32,536 bases of DNA, from the NCBI GenBank assembly GCA_018828825.1, contig JAHJUV010000110.1, forward strand, positions 1 to 32,536, in the 5' to 3' direction. Of this stretch, positions 6,070 to 13,840 are shown piece after piece. Each line of letters begins with the position of its first letter. Within the stretch, counting starts at the first letter, position 1. Position numbers and translations under genes: made by a program. The notes under the pieces are model-generated. The model was given only the letters and a program-made list of their open reading frames with translations, was not told where the DNA came from and ran no database searches. This stretch comes from Planctomycetota bacterium (GTDB taxonomy: Bacteria; Planctomycetota; Phycisphaerae; Sedimentisphaerales; UBA12454).

Positions 6070-7046
6070 ACCAGCTCCGCCTCAAGACCCAAATCTTTTA
6101 TCATTTGCAAATCTTCCTCAACCGCCCTGCCTGCCGTTGTGAGGTAATCACCGCTGATTATAGCTGTCGCGCCGGCATAAAAAATCCAGCTTTGCATATC
6201 ACGCAAATTGAGCATTCTGCCGCCGGCCGCTTTTATATGAACCCTCGGCAAAATAAAACGATATAAGGCAATCAGTCTCAAAATTTCCCGCGGCTGCATT
6301 GTCGGCATATCGGCCAGAGGTGTACCGGCTATCGGATGCAGAAAATTCATCGGCACCATATCAACGTCCAGCTCTCTCAACTCCAGTGCCATATCGATTC
6401 TGTCGGCATCCGTCTCGCCTATTCCGAATATCCCGCCGGCGCAGATGCCCAAACCAGCCTGTTTTGCAGCCTTTATAGTCTCTGTCCTGCTGTTGTAATC
6501 GTGTGTTGTTACAATATTTTTAAAATTATTTCGTGAAGTCTCAAGATTATGATTATATCTCGACATCCCTGCCCTGGCCAAACGCTGTGCCTGTTCATAA
6601 TTAATTATTCCAAAACCTCCGCAAACGCCGATACCGATTTCGTTTTTGATTTTGGAGATTAGTTTTTCAAGTCTTGCCAGCTCTTCTTCGCTGATGGTTT
6701 TGCCGCTATAAACTATGCCGAAGTTCGGCACGCCTTTCTGCTTAGCTTTTTTCGCGGCCTTTAGAATTTCCTCGTCGCTGAGCGTTTCAGTTTTTTTAAA
6801 TGACGTTTCATATCTTGACGATTGTGCGCAGAATTTACAATCCTGGCTGCACCCGCCGAGCCTGCCGGGAACTATCGAGCAGACTTTTACTTTTTTGCCG
6901 AAAAATTTTTCGCGTATCCGATTTGCCCAGTACAGCAGGTCCTGGAAATCTTCATCGCCGAGCGAGAAAAGATATTCCGTCTCGGCCCTGTCGATGATTT
7001 TGCCGTCTAATATTTCTTCCGCAATTTGAGCGGTTTTGTCGTTCAT
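6060..7046 (-). CDS. bioB: Biotin synthase, with atypical auxiliary-cluster ligands
   Basis: Radical SAM enzyme that inserts sulfur into dethiobiotin. The 328-residue protein has the cluster motif GGCSQDCKFCAQ (Cys66, Cys70, Cys73) and BioB signatures YNHNLETS, VTTHDY, CAGGIFGIGE and NFLHPIAGTPL. Compared with E. coli BioB, two of the four auxiliary [2Fe-2S] ligands are kept (Cys142, Cys202), but the Cys97 position is Gly110 (VPNFGIVYSGK) and the Arg260 position appears to be His270 (RVHIKAAGGR). The protein ends in Cys-Gly. This resembles the BioB type reported from strict anaerobes with a different auxiliary cluster. The stop overlaps a duplicated rsmD start. No other bio genes are nearby. 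Confidence 0.87.
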   Translation of the reverse strand: MNDKTAQIAEEILDGKIIDRAETEYLFSLGDEDFQDLLYWANRIREKFFGKKVKVCSIVPGRLGGCSQDCKFCAQSSRYETSFKKTETLSDEEILKAAKKAKQKGVPNFGIVYSGKTISEEELARLEKLISKIKNEIGIGVCGGFGIINYEQAQRLARAGMSRYNHNLETSRNNFKNIVTTHDYNSRTETIKAAKQAGLGICAGGIFGIGETDADRIDMALELRELDVDMVPMNFLHPIAGTPLADMPTMQPREILRLIALYRFILPRVHIKAAGGRMLNLRDMQSWIFYAGATAIISGDYLTTAGRAVEEDLQMIKDLGLEAELVCG

Positions 7047-7195
7047 CCCGCACCTTCTTTAATTCCGTTTTTAACTTCGTTGCATCCCATATATAAATCT
7101 TTAAGTCCTTAAGCGCCTTGTATTATTCACTGAATCCCGCACCATTTTTTATTCAATATGTTTTTGGTGCGGGACGAATGTTTAGAAGGTGCGGG
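7047..7195. repeat. Nested inverted repeats between the HYExAFE gene and bioB
   Basis: Outer arms CCCGCACCTTCT (7047-7058) and AGAAGGTGCGGG (7184-7195); inner arms TCCCGCACCA (7135-7144) and TGGTGCGGGA (7165-7174). The motif CCCGCACC thus occurs four times in mirrored nesting across about 150 bp that fills the gap exactly: the element begins next to the bioB ATG and ends 2 bases from the upstream gene's stop. Confidence 0.7.
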
Positions 7196-7197
7196 GC

Positions 7198-7728
7198 TCA
7201 CAATCGAACCTTTCTGCAAATCAATTCGTCCGCGTCGATAACACAATTTTTATAAAATTCCGCGGACAAGTGCACGGTTTCCCATTTTTTACTTCGGCCG
7301 GTCGCTCCCATTTTATAATCGCTAAGTCTAATGGCCATAAAGACATACCTTCTGCCGAGATATTCATAAATTTCTCTGCCATCTGTATCAACGTCAATAT
7401 TCTCAAGGTCGTATGCAAATACAAATAACCCCTGATAACGACCGCCGAATATTTTAATCCAGCTCTCAAGACCTTTGACATCATCTATTGTTACCCAGTT
7501 CGGCAGGCTTCCAAAAGCAGTGAATGTCTTTCCCGAAAATTTTCGCCCTTTTATCTCCGCGATATAGGCGTTTGAATCCGGTGCGTAAAAAAGGAAGTCA
7601 AAACTTTTGATTTTACTTCTCGAAAATGCGGTCCTTTTTTGCTGGTCAACAAGGAGGTATTGAATCCCGTTATCTTTCAGCCAACTCTCAAAGGCCCTTT
7701 CATAATGATTCCCGCCGATTGCCGTCAT
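7198..7728 (-). CDS. HYExAFE-type protein, PD-(D/E)XK nuclease-like
   Basis: Product of 176 residues, function unknown. The N-terminus GGNHYERAFESWL carries the HYExAFE motif of a family I associate with Planctomycetota. The following residues resemble a PD-(D/E)XK nuclease core: a Glu in the first helix, KSFDFLFYAP (Asp on a strand), then IAEIKGRKF with the E-x-K pair at about residues 58-60. No helicase or methylase is adjacent, so a DNA repair or RNA-related role is as likely as restriction. It lies between hisS and bioB on the same strand, flanked by palindromic elements on both sides. The nuclease reading is inference from motif spacing. Confidence 0.6.
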   Translation of the reverse strand: MTAIGGNHYERAFESWLKDNGIQYLLVDQQKRTAFSRSKIKSFDFLFYAPDSNAYIAEIKGRKFSGKTFTAFGSLPNWVTIDDVKGLESWIKIFGGRYQGLFVFAYDLENIDVDTDGREIYEYLGRRYVFMAIRLSDYKMGATGRSKKWETVHLSAEFYKNCVIDADELICRKVRL

Positions 7729-7736
7729 TGACTTTT

Positions 7737-7828
7737 ACCCCGTTAGAGAAAAGCTATTGATTTTAGCCCGTTAATCAATCTCATTACCATTCAAAGCCCG
7801 TTCATTAAAAAAGATTCTCTAACGGGGT
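7737..7828. repeat. Palindromic repeat copy B, between hisS and the HYExAFE gene
   Basis: Arms ACCCCGTTAGAGAA (7737-7750) and TTCTCTAACGGGGT (7815-7828), perfect 14 bp, sharing the terminal CCCCGTTAGAGA with copy A in rsmD. The 64-bp centre differs from copy A and contains two more AACGGGC-like segments. It abuts the hisS stop codon (7829-7831). Confidence 0.85.
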
Positions 7829-9118
7829 TTACCCAAGCCGGCTGAAAAAATCTTCTACAGCAACAATATCCTGCTGGCCGCTGTCCATATTTTTGATTAC
7901 GAGTTGTTTTTTCTGCGTGAATTCTTCGCCAAGGATCACGCACATAGCCGCATTGACCGCGGAAGCCTGCTTTAATTGTTTACCCAATGAACCGCCTTTA
8001 TAACTGAAGTCGGCTTTGCGTCCGGCCCTGCGAAGCCTGGCAACAACTTTTAATAATTCGTTTTGTAAAGACTCATCGGCAAGGGCGACAAAATACTCGA
8101 TGCCGTTCTTTTGCGAAAGATTTTTGAAAAGGCCCTTTTCCTCAAGCACAATCCCGAGGACACAATCGCCCATACCCATACCGGTAGCGCTGATTTTCTG
8201 TCCGCCGAAATCCGCCAGCAGGTTATCGTACCTGCCGCCGCCGCAAATTGCCCGTAACTGCTCGGATTTGTCATAAATCTCAAAAACTATACCCGTATAA
8301 TAGGCAAGCCCCCTTACAATACCGATGTCGAATCTGCAAAATTCAGTTATGCCCATTATATCAAGATAATTAAACAGCTGTTTGAGTTCTTCAATCGCCT
8401 GGTTTGCGTTTTCATCGGCCCCTGTAAAATCCTCAAGCTGCCCTAAAGACTCAACCGCCATAAGTTTTTGCACTTTTTGACGTTTACTCGAATCGGAAAT
8501 CACTTCTTCGAGCATTTTCTCGAAAGTTTCCTGCGGCACTTTGTTTTTCTTGTCTAAAACGCCGTAAACTTTTTCAAGCTGTTGTTCTTCTATCCCGAAA
8601 TATTCAAGCAGCGCCGCCATAAGCCTTCTGCTCGAAATCCTGACGACTACATCATCGCTTGTAAGACCGGTCTGCATCAGGTAATCGACCGAGCAGAAAA
8701 TCACTTCCGCATCCGCAAGGCAATCGTCAACGCCGATGATGTCGATATTCCACTGGAAAAATTCCCTGAGCCTGCCCTTTTGAGGCCGCTCCGCTCTGCA
8801 AAGCCGGGGTATGGAAAACCACTTTATCGGCCGAGGCAGAGTATTGATTCTCTGGTTGACCATTCTGGCAAGTGTGGGTGTAATTTCAGGACGGATTGCA
8901 AGCATTCTTCCGCCTCGGTCTTCGAACGCAAAGAGCTGAGATGCGATTTCATCGCCGCTTTTGAGCTGGTACATCGCCAAATACTCGAAAATCGGCCCGT
9001 CATACTCGGCAAAACCGTTGCGCAGCGATACCCGCTTCCAGAGGTCGGCTATAAAATTGCGTTTAGCCATATCCTCAGGATAAAAATCCCTTGTCCCTTT
9101 TACCGATTGTATTTCCAT
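7829..9118 (-). CDS. hisS: Histidyl-tRNA synthetase
   Basis: Class II aminoacyl-tRNA synthetase charging tRNA-His, a cytosolic dimer. From ATG 9118 it has 429 residues: IQSVKGTRDFYPEDM (start of motif 1 region), FSIPRLCRAERPQKGRLREF (motif 2 with its loop arginine), the HisS signatures GLAYYTGIVFEIY and CGGGRYDNL, and a C-terminal anticodon-binding domain (LRRAGRKADFSYKGGSLGKQ). The frame is open to 9148, but the family N-terminus begins at 9118, and the predicted -10 box (9148-9153) would overlap the longer start. The stop codon touches palindromic repeat copy B. Confidence 0.95.
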   Translation of the reverse strand: MEIQSVKGTRDFYPEDMAKRNFIADLWKRVSLRNGFAEYDGPIFEYLAMYQLKSGDEIASQLFAFEDRGGRMLAIRPEITPTLARMVNQRINTLPRPIKWFSIPRLCRAERPQKGRLREFFQWNIDIIGVDDCLADAEVIFCSVDYLMQTGLTSDDVVVRISSRRLMAALLEYFGIEEQQLEKVYGVLDKKNKVPQETFEKMLEEVISDSSKRQKVQKLMAVESLGQLEDFTGADENANQAIEELKQLFNYLDIMGITEFCRFDIGIVRGLAYYTGIVFEIYDKSEQLRAICGGGRYDNLLADFGGQKISATGMGMGDCVLGIVLEEKGLFKNLSQKNGIEYFVALADESLQNELLKVVARLRRAGRKADFSYKGGSLGKQLKQASAVNAAMCVILGEEFTQKKQLVIKNMDSGQQDIVAVEDFFSRLG

Positions 9119-9147
9119 AATAACGCTGCCTAAAAAACGGAACTGCA

Positions 9148-9176
9148 ATTATAGGGCAACCGGCAGGACCCGTCAA
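9148..9176 (-). promoter_or_regulatory. Promoter of hisS
   Basis: Minus-strand -35 TTGACG (9176-9171), a 17-base spacer, and a perfect -10 TATAAT (9153-9148). Transcription would begin near 9141, about 23 bases before the ATG. Confidence 0.75.
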
Positions 9177-9253
9177 CAAACTCTATGCCGGCCATAATTT
9201 AACGCAGATAAGCCCCTTATCGGCCCATTCGCCAAAAAAGCCCAACATCCATA

Positions 9254-9283
9254 TTGACAAGACCTTATATAATATCGTAAAAT
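9254..9283 (+). promoter_or_regulatory. Candidate promoter of the PilT-like operon
   Basis: TTGACA (9254-9259), 18-base spacer, TAAAAT (9278-9283). It implies a leader of about 95 bases that includes the inverted repeat at 9344-9370. Confidence 0.5.
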
Positions 9284-9343
9284 GCGTTTTTCAAGTCAGC
9301 CTGAGCCTTTGCGGCGGGTCTTAGACCGCAGATATTGACTATC

Positions 9344-9370
9344 ATAACTATTTCTTTGACAAATAGTTAT
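9344..9370. promoter_or_regulatory. 10-bp inverted repeat upstream of the PilT-like gene
   Basis: ATAACTATTT (9344-9353), loop CTTTGAC, AAATAGTTAT (9361-9370), four bases before the RBS GGAG (9376-9379). Either an operator or an RNA hairpin next to the RBS; the sequence does not decide. Confidence 0.5.
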
Positions 9371-9385
9371 AACTTGGAGTGTACA

Positions 9386-10513
9386 ATGTCTGAGAAGAAA
9401 CAACCGATTGACAGCCAAGTACATTTAGAAGTGGAACCTGAAATTAACAGGTATTTCAAGGCCGCTATAAAGGCCCAGGCAAGCGACCTGCACCTAAAGG
9501 TCGGGCACTCACTTAAATTACGGGTCAACAAGGACATAAAAGACACCACCGCGGAAGTGATGACCGAAGAAAGAATCGAAAAGCTCGTTTTCGAGATTCT
9601 AAACGACAAACAAAAACAGTTCTTGTTGGAAAACGGCTCACTTGACTTCGCCTATGAAATCAGTCAGTCCGACAGATTCAGAGTTAATGTATTCAGGCAG
9701 CGGTCTAAAATCAGTCTTTCGGCAAGAAGAATAGTATCGGCGATTCCTCCTTTTGAATCGCTTCATCTGCCTCCTGCGATTGAAACTATTGCCGATAAGT
9801 CGCATGAGGGGCTCATTCTCGTTGGCGGTCCTGGCGGATGCGGAAAAAGCACCACAATAGCCTCGATGATTAATCACATCAATAATACCCGTCCCTGTCA
9901 TATAATCACTATAGAAGACCCGCTTGAGTTCATCTATGTAGATAAAAAAGCGATTGTTTCGCAGCGGGAAATCGGCCTTGACGTCAGAGATTACGAAGAT
10001 GCTCTAAAGTCATTGAAGAGGCAGGACCCTGATGTGGTTCTCATTGGCGAACTACAGGAAAAAGAAACCGTTACGGCTGCAATAAGGGCCGCCGAAACTG
10101 GCAAGCTCGTATTCGGCACGTTGAACGCTGCAAATGGAATACAAGCTATACAAAGACTTATTGACCTGTTCCCGCAGGAAGAAAGATCCCTCGTCAGACA
10201 AACACTTGCCAACGTTCTCAGGGCTGTTATAAGCCAGATGCTTTTATCAGGGTCGAAAAAAACTACTCCGAGAGTACCTGCCGTTGAAATCCTGATTGCC
10301 ACGCCGGTCGTCAGAAACCTTATAGCGGACGGGCACGAAAATGAGGTCAGCGGTATCATAAAAACAGGTGAAAGCGATGGAATGCTGGACTTTATTGAAA
10401 GTCTGCGGGGCCTTGTCGAGGGCGATTGGATTGACCTCAAGACTGCCCTGCAGTATGCTCCCAATGTTGAAGAACTTAAAATGGCTCTTAAGGGAATAAG
10501 ATCCAGGGGCTAA
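9386..10513 (+). CDS. PilT-like secretion/twitching ATPase
   Basis: Cytosolic hexameric ATPase of the PilT/GspE superfamily, 375 residues from ATG 9386 (GGAG 7 bases upstream; the upstream extension to 9335 lacks an RBS). The N-terminal half has ASDLHLKVG, typical of PilT. The core has Walker A GGPGGCGKST (147-156), Asp box IITIEDPLEF (Glu177, Asp178) and Walker B DPDVVLIGE (214-222). Two deviations: the usual arginine after GE is replaced (GELQEKET), and the His box TLHT reads TLNAA (Asn247). ATP binding looks intact. It is first in a three-gene unit with a degenerate GspE homologue and a CvpA-like protein. No pilin or PilC is in the window, so classical twitching is not implied. Confidence 0.82.
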   Translation: MSEKKQPIDSQVHLEVEPEINRYFKAAIKAQASDLHLKVGHSLKLRVNKDIKDTTAEVMTEERIEKLVFEILNDKQKQFLLENGSLDFAYEISQSDRFRVNVFRQRSKISLSARRIVSAIPPFESLHLPPAIETIADKSHEGLILVGGPGGCGKSTTIASMINHINNTRPCHIITIEDPLEFIYVDKKAIVSQREIGLDVRDYEDALKSLKRQDPDVVLIGELQEKETVTAAIRAAETGKLVFGTLNAANGIQAIQRLIDLFPQEERSLVRQTLANVLRAVISQMLLSGSKKTTPRVPAVEILIATPVVRNLIADGHENEVSGIIKTGESDGMLDFIESLRGLVEGDWIDLKTALQYAPNVEELKMALKGIRSRG

Positions 10514-10546
10514 AATAATATTTAAGGAAAGATACCGGAGTAACTG

Positions 10547-12205
10547 ATGCCGACAATTACAGCGATGATTGATATGGGGTTTTATATCTCACCTGTCAAA
10601 TTGGTCGTTTTCGTATTCGGATTTCTTGCCTGGCTGCCGTTGCTGAAATGGGTAAACCGGGACGCTGCTAAAGTCAGAACAATGGTGCAAAAATGGACCA
10701 TCGCCATCTTTGTCGCGGGCGCAGCGGGACTGCTTGTCTGGCTCATAATACCGCTTTTCATAATCGGGCTGCCTATGTATATAATTGCCGTAGGCACAAC
10801 TGCTGTAGTCTATATTATGCATAGAAACAGCCTTGTTGACATATATCAAAAGGTACTTACAAAAGAACATATCAAAAGCCTGTTCGTAAATGAGCAGAAA
10901 CAGGTTGAAAAAATCACAAAGGGGCTTGTCTTTATCACAGCCAACAAAAACAAGGCTCCAGTCCCTCAGACCAAAACACCTGAATTTTTCGGCTATAAAA
11001 CTTCTCAGGAATTCTTCGATGACGCTATTTGGCGAAGAGCGGAGTATGTTTTGCTTACACCGGTTGACCAACAGTACAATGTTCAGTATGTAATTGACGG
11101 TGTAATTGAAAAACAACAGCCCCGGGGCAGAGAAGAAATAGAATATTTTATTCATTACCTGAAAAACCTTGCCGACCTCGACATTGAAGAACATCGAAAA
11201 CCGCAGACAGGCAAATTCACCATTCAGAAAGACGGGAAATCCCTTGGGTGGGAAGTTTCAATGGCAGGAACGACTGCAGGCGAACAGGTAAGACTCAAAT
11301 CAATGGCCGAATACAGTCTCAAGATGCTGCCGGACCTGGGACTGATGTCTGACCAGTTCGAAAAATTCAAAGCAATCGCCAAAGACCCGAAAGGGATATT
11401 TATTATAACAGGTCCCAAAAAAAGCGGGGTAACCACAACACTCTATTCACTTATCCGAAACCATGACCCGTTTCTGAATAATATCAATACCGTTGAAAAA
11501 CGCCCCGCGGGAGAAGTCCCAAATATAACTCAAAATGTCTTTTCTCTCAGCGACACAGGAACAACTACCTATGCCAAAAAATTCCAGTCTATATTGCGGG
11601 TCGGCCCGGACATTGTAGGTATCGAACATTGCGAAGAAAAAGGCGTGGCAAAACTTGCCTGTGCAGCCGCAAGAGACGGCAGGATGGTCTATGCAACATT
11701 CGAGGCGACAAGTACTATCGAGGCCCTGGGCAAATGGATTAATTTCGTCGTGGATAAAAATGTAGCTATCGACTGTCTTATAGGCATCAGCAATCAGAGA
11801 CTGGTAAGAAAACTATGCCAGCAATGCCGTCAGCCTTATGAACCTAACAAAGAATTGCTCCGCAAACACAATATCCCGGCAGATAAAATCACGGCGTTTT
11901 ACAGACCCGGAGAACCCCAGCACAAGCGACGAAAAGTCATCCTGTGTCCGCACTGTCAAGGCACAGGGTTTTACGGCAGAACGGCTATATTCGAAACGAT
12001 TATTTTTGACGACCAGATAAAGCCGCTCCTCAAGCAGGCAAAGAGTAAGAATGATATCGCAAGTATATTCAGACGGGCAAGAATGCTTTACCTGCAGGAA
12101 CAGGCTATAAGAAAAGTTGCCGAGGGCATAACTTCCGTGAACGAAGTTATCCAGACTCTTTCGGCATCTCGTGAAGGCGCTAAAAAAACACAGGCAAAAA
12201 GTTAA
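10547..12205 (+). CDS. Membrane-anchored GspE/PilB-like protein with degraded ATPase motifs
   Basis: Product of 552 residues. Three predicted membrane helices (about 14-34, 50-70 and 72-92) precede a GspE/PilB-type domain. The nucleotide site is lost: Walker A GPTGSGKTTT is GPKKSGVTTT (Val295 replaces the lysine), the Asp box is NTVEKRP, Walker B is RVGPDIVGIEHC without the GE pair, and the His box is ATFEATST. The fold markers remain, including the zinc tetracysteine CQQC (about 424-427) and CPHC (about 467-470) and ISNQRLVRKLC. Likely a pseudo-ATPase that tethers or regulates the PilT-like partner, whose gene ends 33 bases upstream. RBS GGAG lies 6 bases before the start. Confidence 0.8.
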   Translation: MPTITAMIDMGFYISPVKLVVFVFGFLAWLPLLKWVNRDAAKVRTMVQKWTIAIFVAGAAGLLVWLIIPLFIIGLPMYIIAVGTTAVVYIMHRNSLVDIYQKVLTKEHIKSLFVNEQKQVEKITKGLVFITANKNKAPVPQTKTPEFFGYKTSQEFFDDAIWRRAEYVLLTPVDQQYNVQYVIDGVIEKQQPRGREEIEYFIHYLKNLADLDIEEHRKPQTGKFTIQKDGKSLGWEVSMAGTTAGEQVRLKSMAEYSLKMLPDLGLMSDQFEKFKAIAKDPKGIFIITGPKKSGVTTTLYSLIRNHDPFLNNINTVEKRPAGEVPNITQNVFSLSDTGTTTYAKKFQSILRVGPDIVGIEHCEEKGVAKLACAAARDGRMVYATFEATSTIEALGKWINFVVDKNVAIDCLIGISNQRLVRKLCQQCRQPYEPNKELLRKHNIPADKITAFYRPGEPQHKRRKVILCPHCQGTGFYGRTAIFETIIFDDQIKPLLKQAKSKNDIASIFRRARMLYLQEQAIRKVAEGITSVNEVIQTLSASREGAKKTQAKS

Positions 12206-12218
12206 AGGCAAATAAAAA

Positions 12219-13301
12219 ATGCTCGCGGAACTTATTGTAATAGCGGTAATACTGGCAACTATCGGTTTTGCTTATCTTAAAGGCTCAACTATAAAATTAT
12301 TTCTGCTTTTGGTAAACGGCTTTATCTCATCAACTATCGCTTTAGCCTTTTTTGAGACGGCAGGACGGATGATACTCGGTTATGGCTACGGCGGCCAATG
12401 GGTCTTTGGCGGCAGCTTCATTCTTATTTTTATCGTTGTTTTTTTACTATTAAATATCCTGACAGACGAACTGGCGCCGGAAAACGTATATTTCGGAGAT
12501 TTTCCTGACAGAGCCATCAGGTCTTTTATCGCTATATTTGCCGGACTTGTCATCGCGGGAGTTATTCTCATAGCAGCCGCACTGATGCCGATAGAAACTA
12601 AATGGCCTTATGAACGATTCAACCCGCAAAATAAAAACCTCCGCCCGGCAGACCCCGATAAAGGATTAATTTTAAACGCTGATGGCTTTACCGCAGGTCT
12701 CGTATCCTGGTTCAGCCGCGGCTCAATGAGCGGAAAGAACAGTCTTGCGGTATTTCATCCCAATTTCCTCAACGAAATACATCTGAATCGTATCGGAAAC
12801 AGTGAAACTAATCTGATTATGGCAGGTAATCGGGCTATTGAAGTCAAGGCCGCCTGGATTGCCCCTGCCGAACTATTGTCTGCTTCTGATAATCAGCTTT
12901 TAAGTCCCGACGCAGGCAAAAAAATCGCCATAGTTCGAGCCGGAATAAGCAGCGGAACAATAAAAGATGGAGGAGCAGTGCCGGAAAGCGGGACAATGTC
13001 ATTTACAATGGCTCAGGTAAGACTAATATGCAAAAGTAGTGATTCCGCAAACAACCTCACAGGCGGCGGTGAATTAGTATATCCGGTTGGTTTTATCAAA
13101 AGTGGAAATATTGCCGAACACAAAAATATTACCGATGAGATTGAACTGACTGGAAAAGATTTCTCCGGCGGCTCTAAATGGTATGATTTTATCTTCTACG
13201 TGCCTGATGATACCGTCCCTGTAATGCTCCAGTTTAAACTTAACGCTGCTGCTCATGTAGGAAAAATGGTCAGTGGTGACAAAATACCGGCTTCGTTATA
13301 A
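12219..13301 (+). CDS. CvpA-like membrane protein with extracytoplasmic domain
   Basis: Product of 360 residues; 13 bases separate it from the preceding gene, so it is the third member of that unit. The N-terminal 120 residues form four hydrophobic segments (about 3-20, 26-45, 64-84 and 102-123) with the pattern of CvpA (colicin V production) proteins. The remaining 235 residues are soluble, presumably outside the cytoplasm, with no recognised domain; they contain many beta-type stretches (e.g. YDFIFYVPDDTVPVMLQFKL). CvpA proteins are linked to envelope homeostasis, with poorly defined mechanism. The assignment rests on topology and Gly/aromatic pattern only. Confidence 0.6.
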   Translation: MLAELIVIAVILATIGFAYLKGSTIKLFLLLVNGFISSTIALAFFETAGRMILGYGYGGQWVFGGSFILIFIVVFLLLNILTDELAPENVYFGDFPDRAIRSFIAIFAGLVIAGVILIAAALMPIETKWPYERFNPQNKNLRPADPDKGLILNADGFTAGLVSWFSRGSMSGKNSLAVFHPNFLNEIHLNRIGNSETNLIMAGNRAIEVKAAWIAPAELLSASDNQLLSPDAGKKIAIVRAGISSGTIKDGGAVPESGTMSFTMAQVRLICKSSDSANNLTGGGELVYPVGFIKSGNIAEHKNITDEIELTGKDFSGGSKWYDFIFYVPDDTVPVMLQFKLNAAAHVGKMVSGDKIPASL

Positions 13302-13373
13302 ACTTCACACAGGTTCGCTGCGAGGATTTGAAATATTACAGAGGGGAAATCTGGTTTGTTTTGGCCGGTTATC

Positions 13374-13526
13374 TCAAGTTTCTACAAGCTGTAATTCCCG
13401 AGTGTCAACTTCCATCAGATTATCAAGATATCTGCTCAAATCCGAGATAGAAAAATGAGCAAGAAATTCAGGCTTTGCACTCTTGTTGATTTGACAGATA
13501 AAGTCGATTATTTCCCGCTTACTCAT
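13374..13526 (-). CDS. Small conserved-looking protein, 50 residues
   Basis: ATG at 13526 is preceded by TTTGGAGATGAAAAA, a good ribosome-binding site 8 bases away. The product begins MSKREIIDFICQINKSAKPE and continues with FLAHFSISDLSRYLDNLMEV, a predicted two-helix protein with balanced charge. The reading frame, RBS and helical amphipathic pattern argue for a real gene. Family and function are unknown to me. It lies convergent to the CvpA-like gene. Confidence 0.6.
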   Translation of the reverse strand: MSKREIIDFICQINKSAKPEFLAHFSISDLSRYLDNLMEVDTRELQLVET

Positions 13527-13840
13527 TTTTTCATCTCCAAATATCATAACATCTTTCTGCTATTTAAATATCGGAACAAAGTGCGATTTTTCTTTAAACC
13601 CTGAAAACAAGGGTTTTTAACGCCCTATAACAGGGGACACTATATATCGGCAGGACAATAAAGTTTTTACATTATATAGTTGCACTTTCCAGCCTGATTT
13701 GTACCATTAATGCGTGTCCTATAAAAGCGGCGTCGGCGGACAACAGGGCTTCATAAAAAAATTTGCAATTATTTTTTAATCTTCGTTTTATTTCATCCGC
13801 CCTCCGGACACCGGAACTTACATTTGTCGCAAGTGTTTTT
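13527..13840. other. Intergenic stretch with small hairpins
   Basis: No convincing gene. AAACCCT (13596-13602)/AGGGTTT (13610-13616) with a 7-base loop is followed by TTAA, and a second small hairpin GCCCT-ATAAC-AGGGG follows directly. AT-rich sequence at 13640-13685 (ACTATATATC, ACATTATATAG) may contain the promoter of the radical SAM gene, but no clean -35/-10 pair is visible. Confidence 0.35.
13596..13618 (+). terminator. Possible weak terminator
   Basis: Hairpin AAACCCT-GAAAACA-AGGGTTT followed by TTAA. It is 295 bases beyond the CvpA-like gene, so a role in ending that unit is uncertain. Confidence 0.25.
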
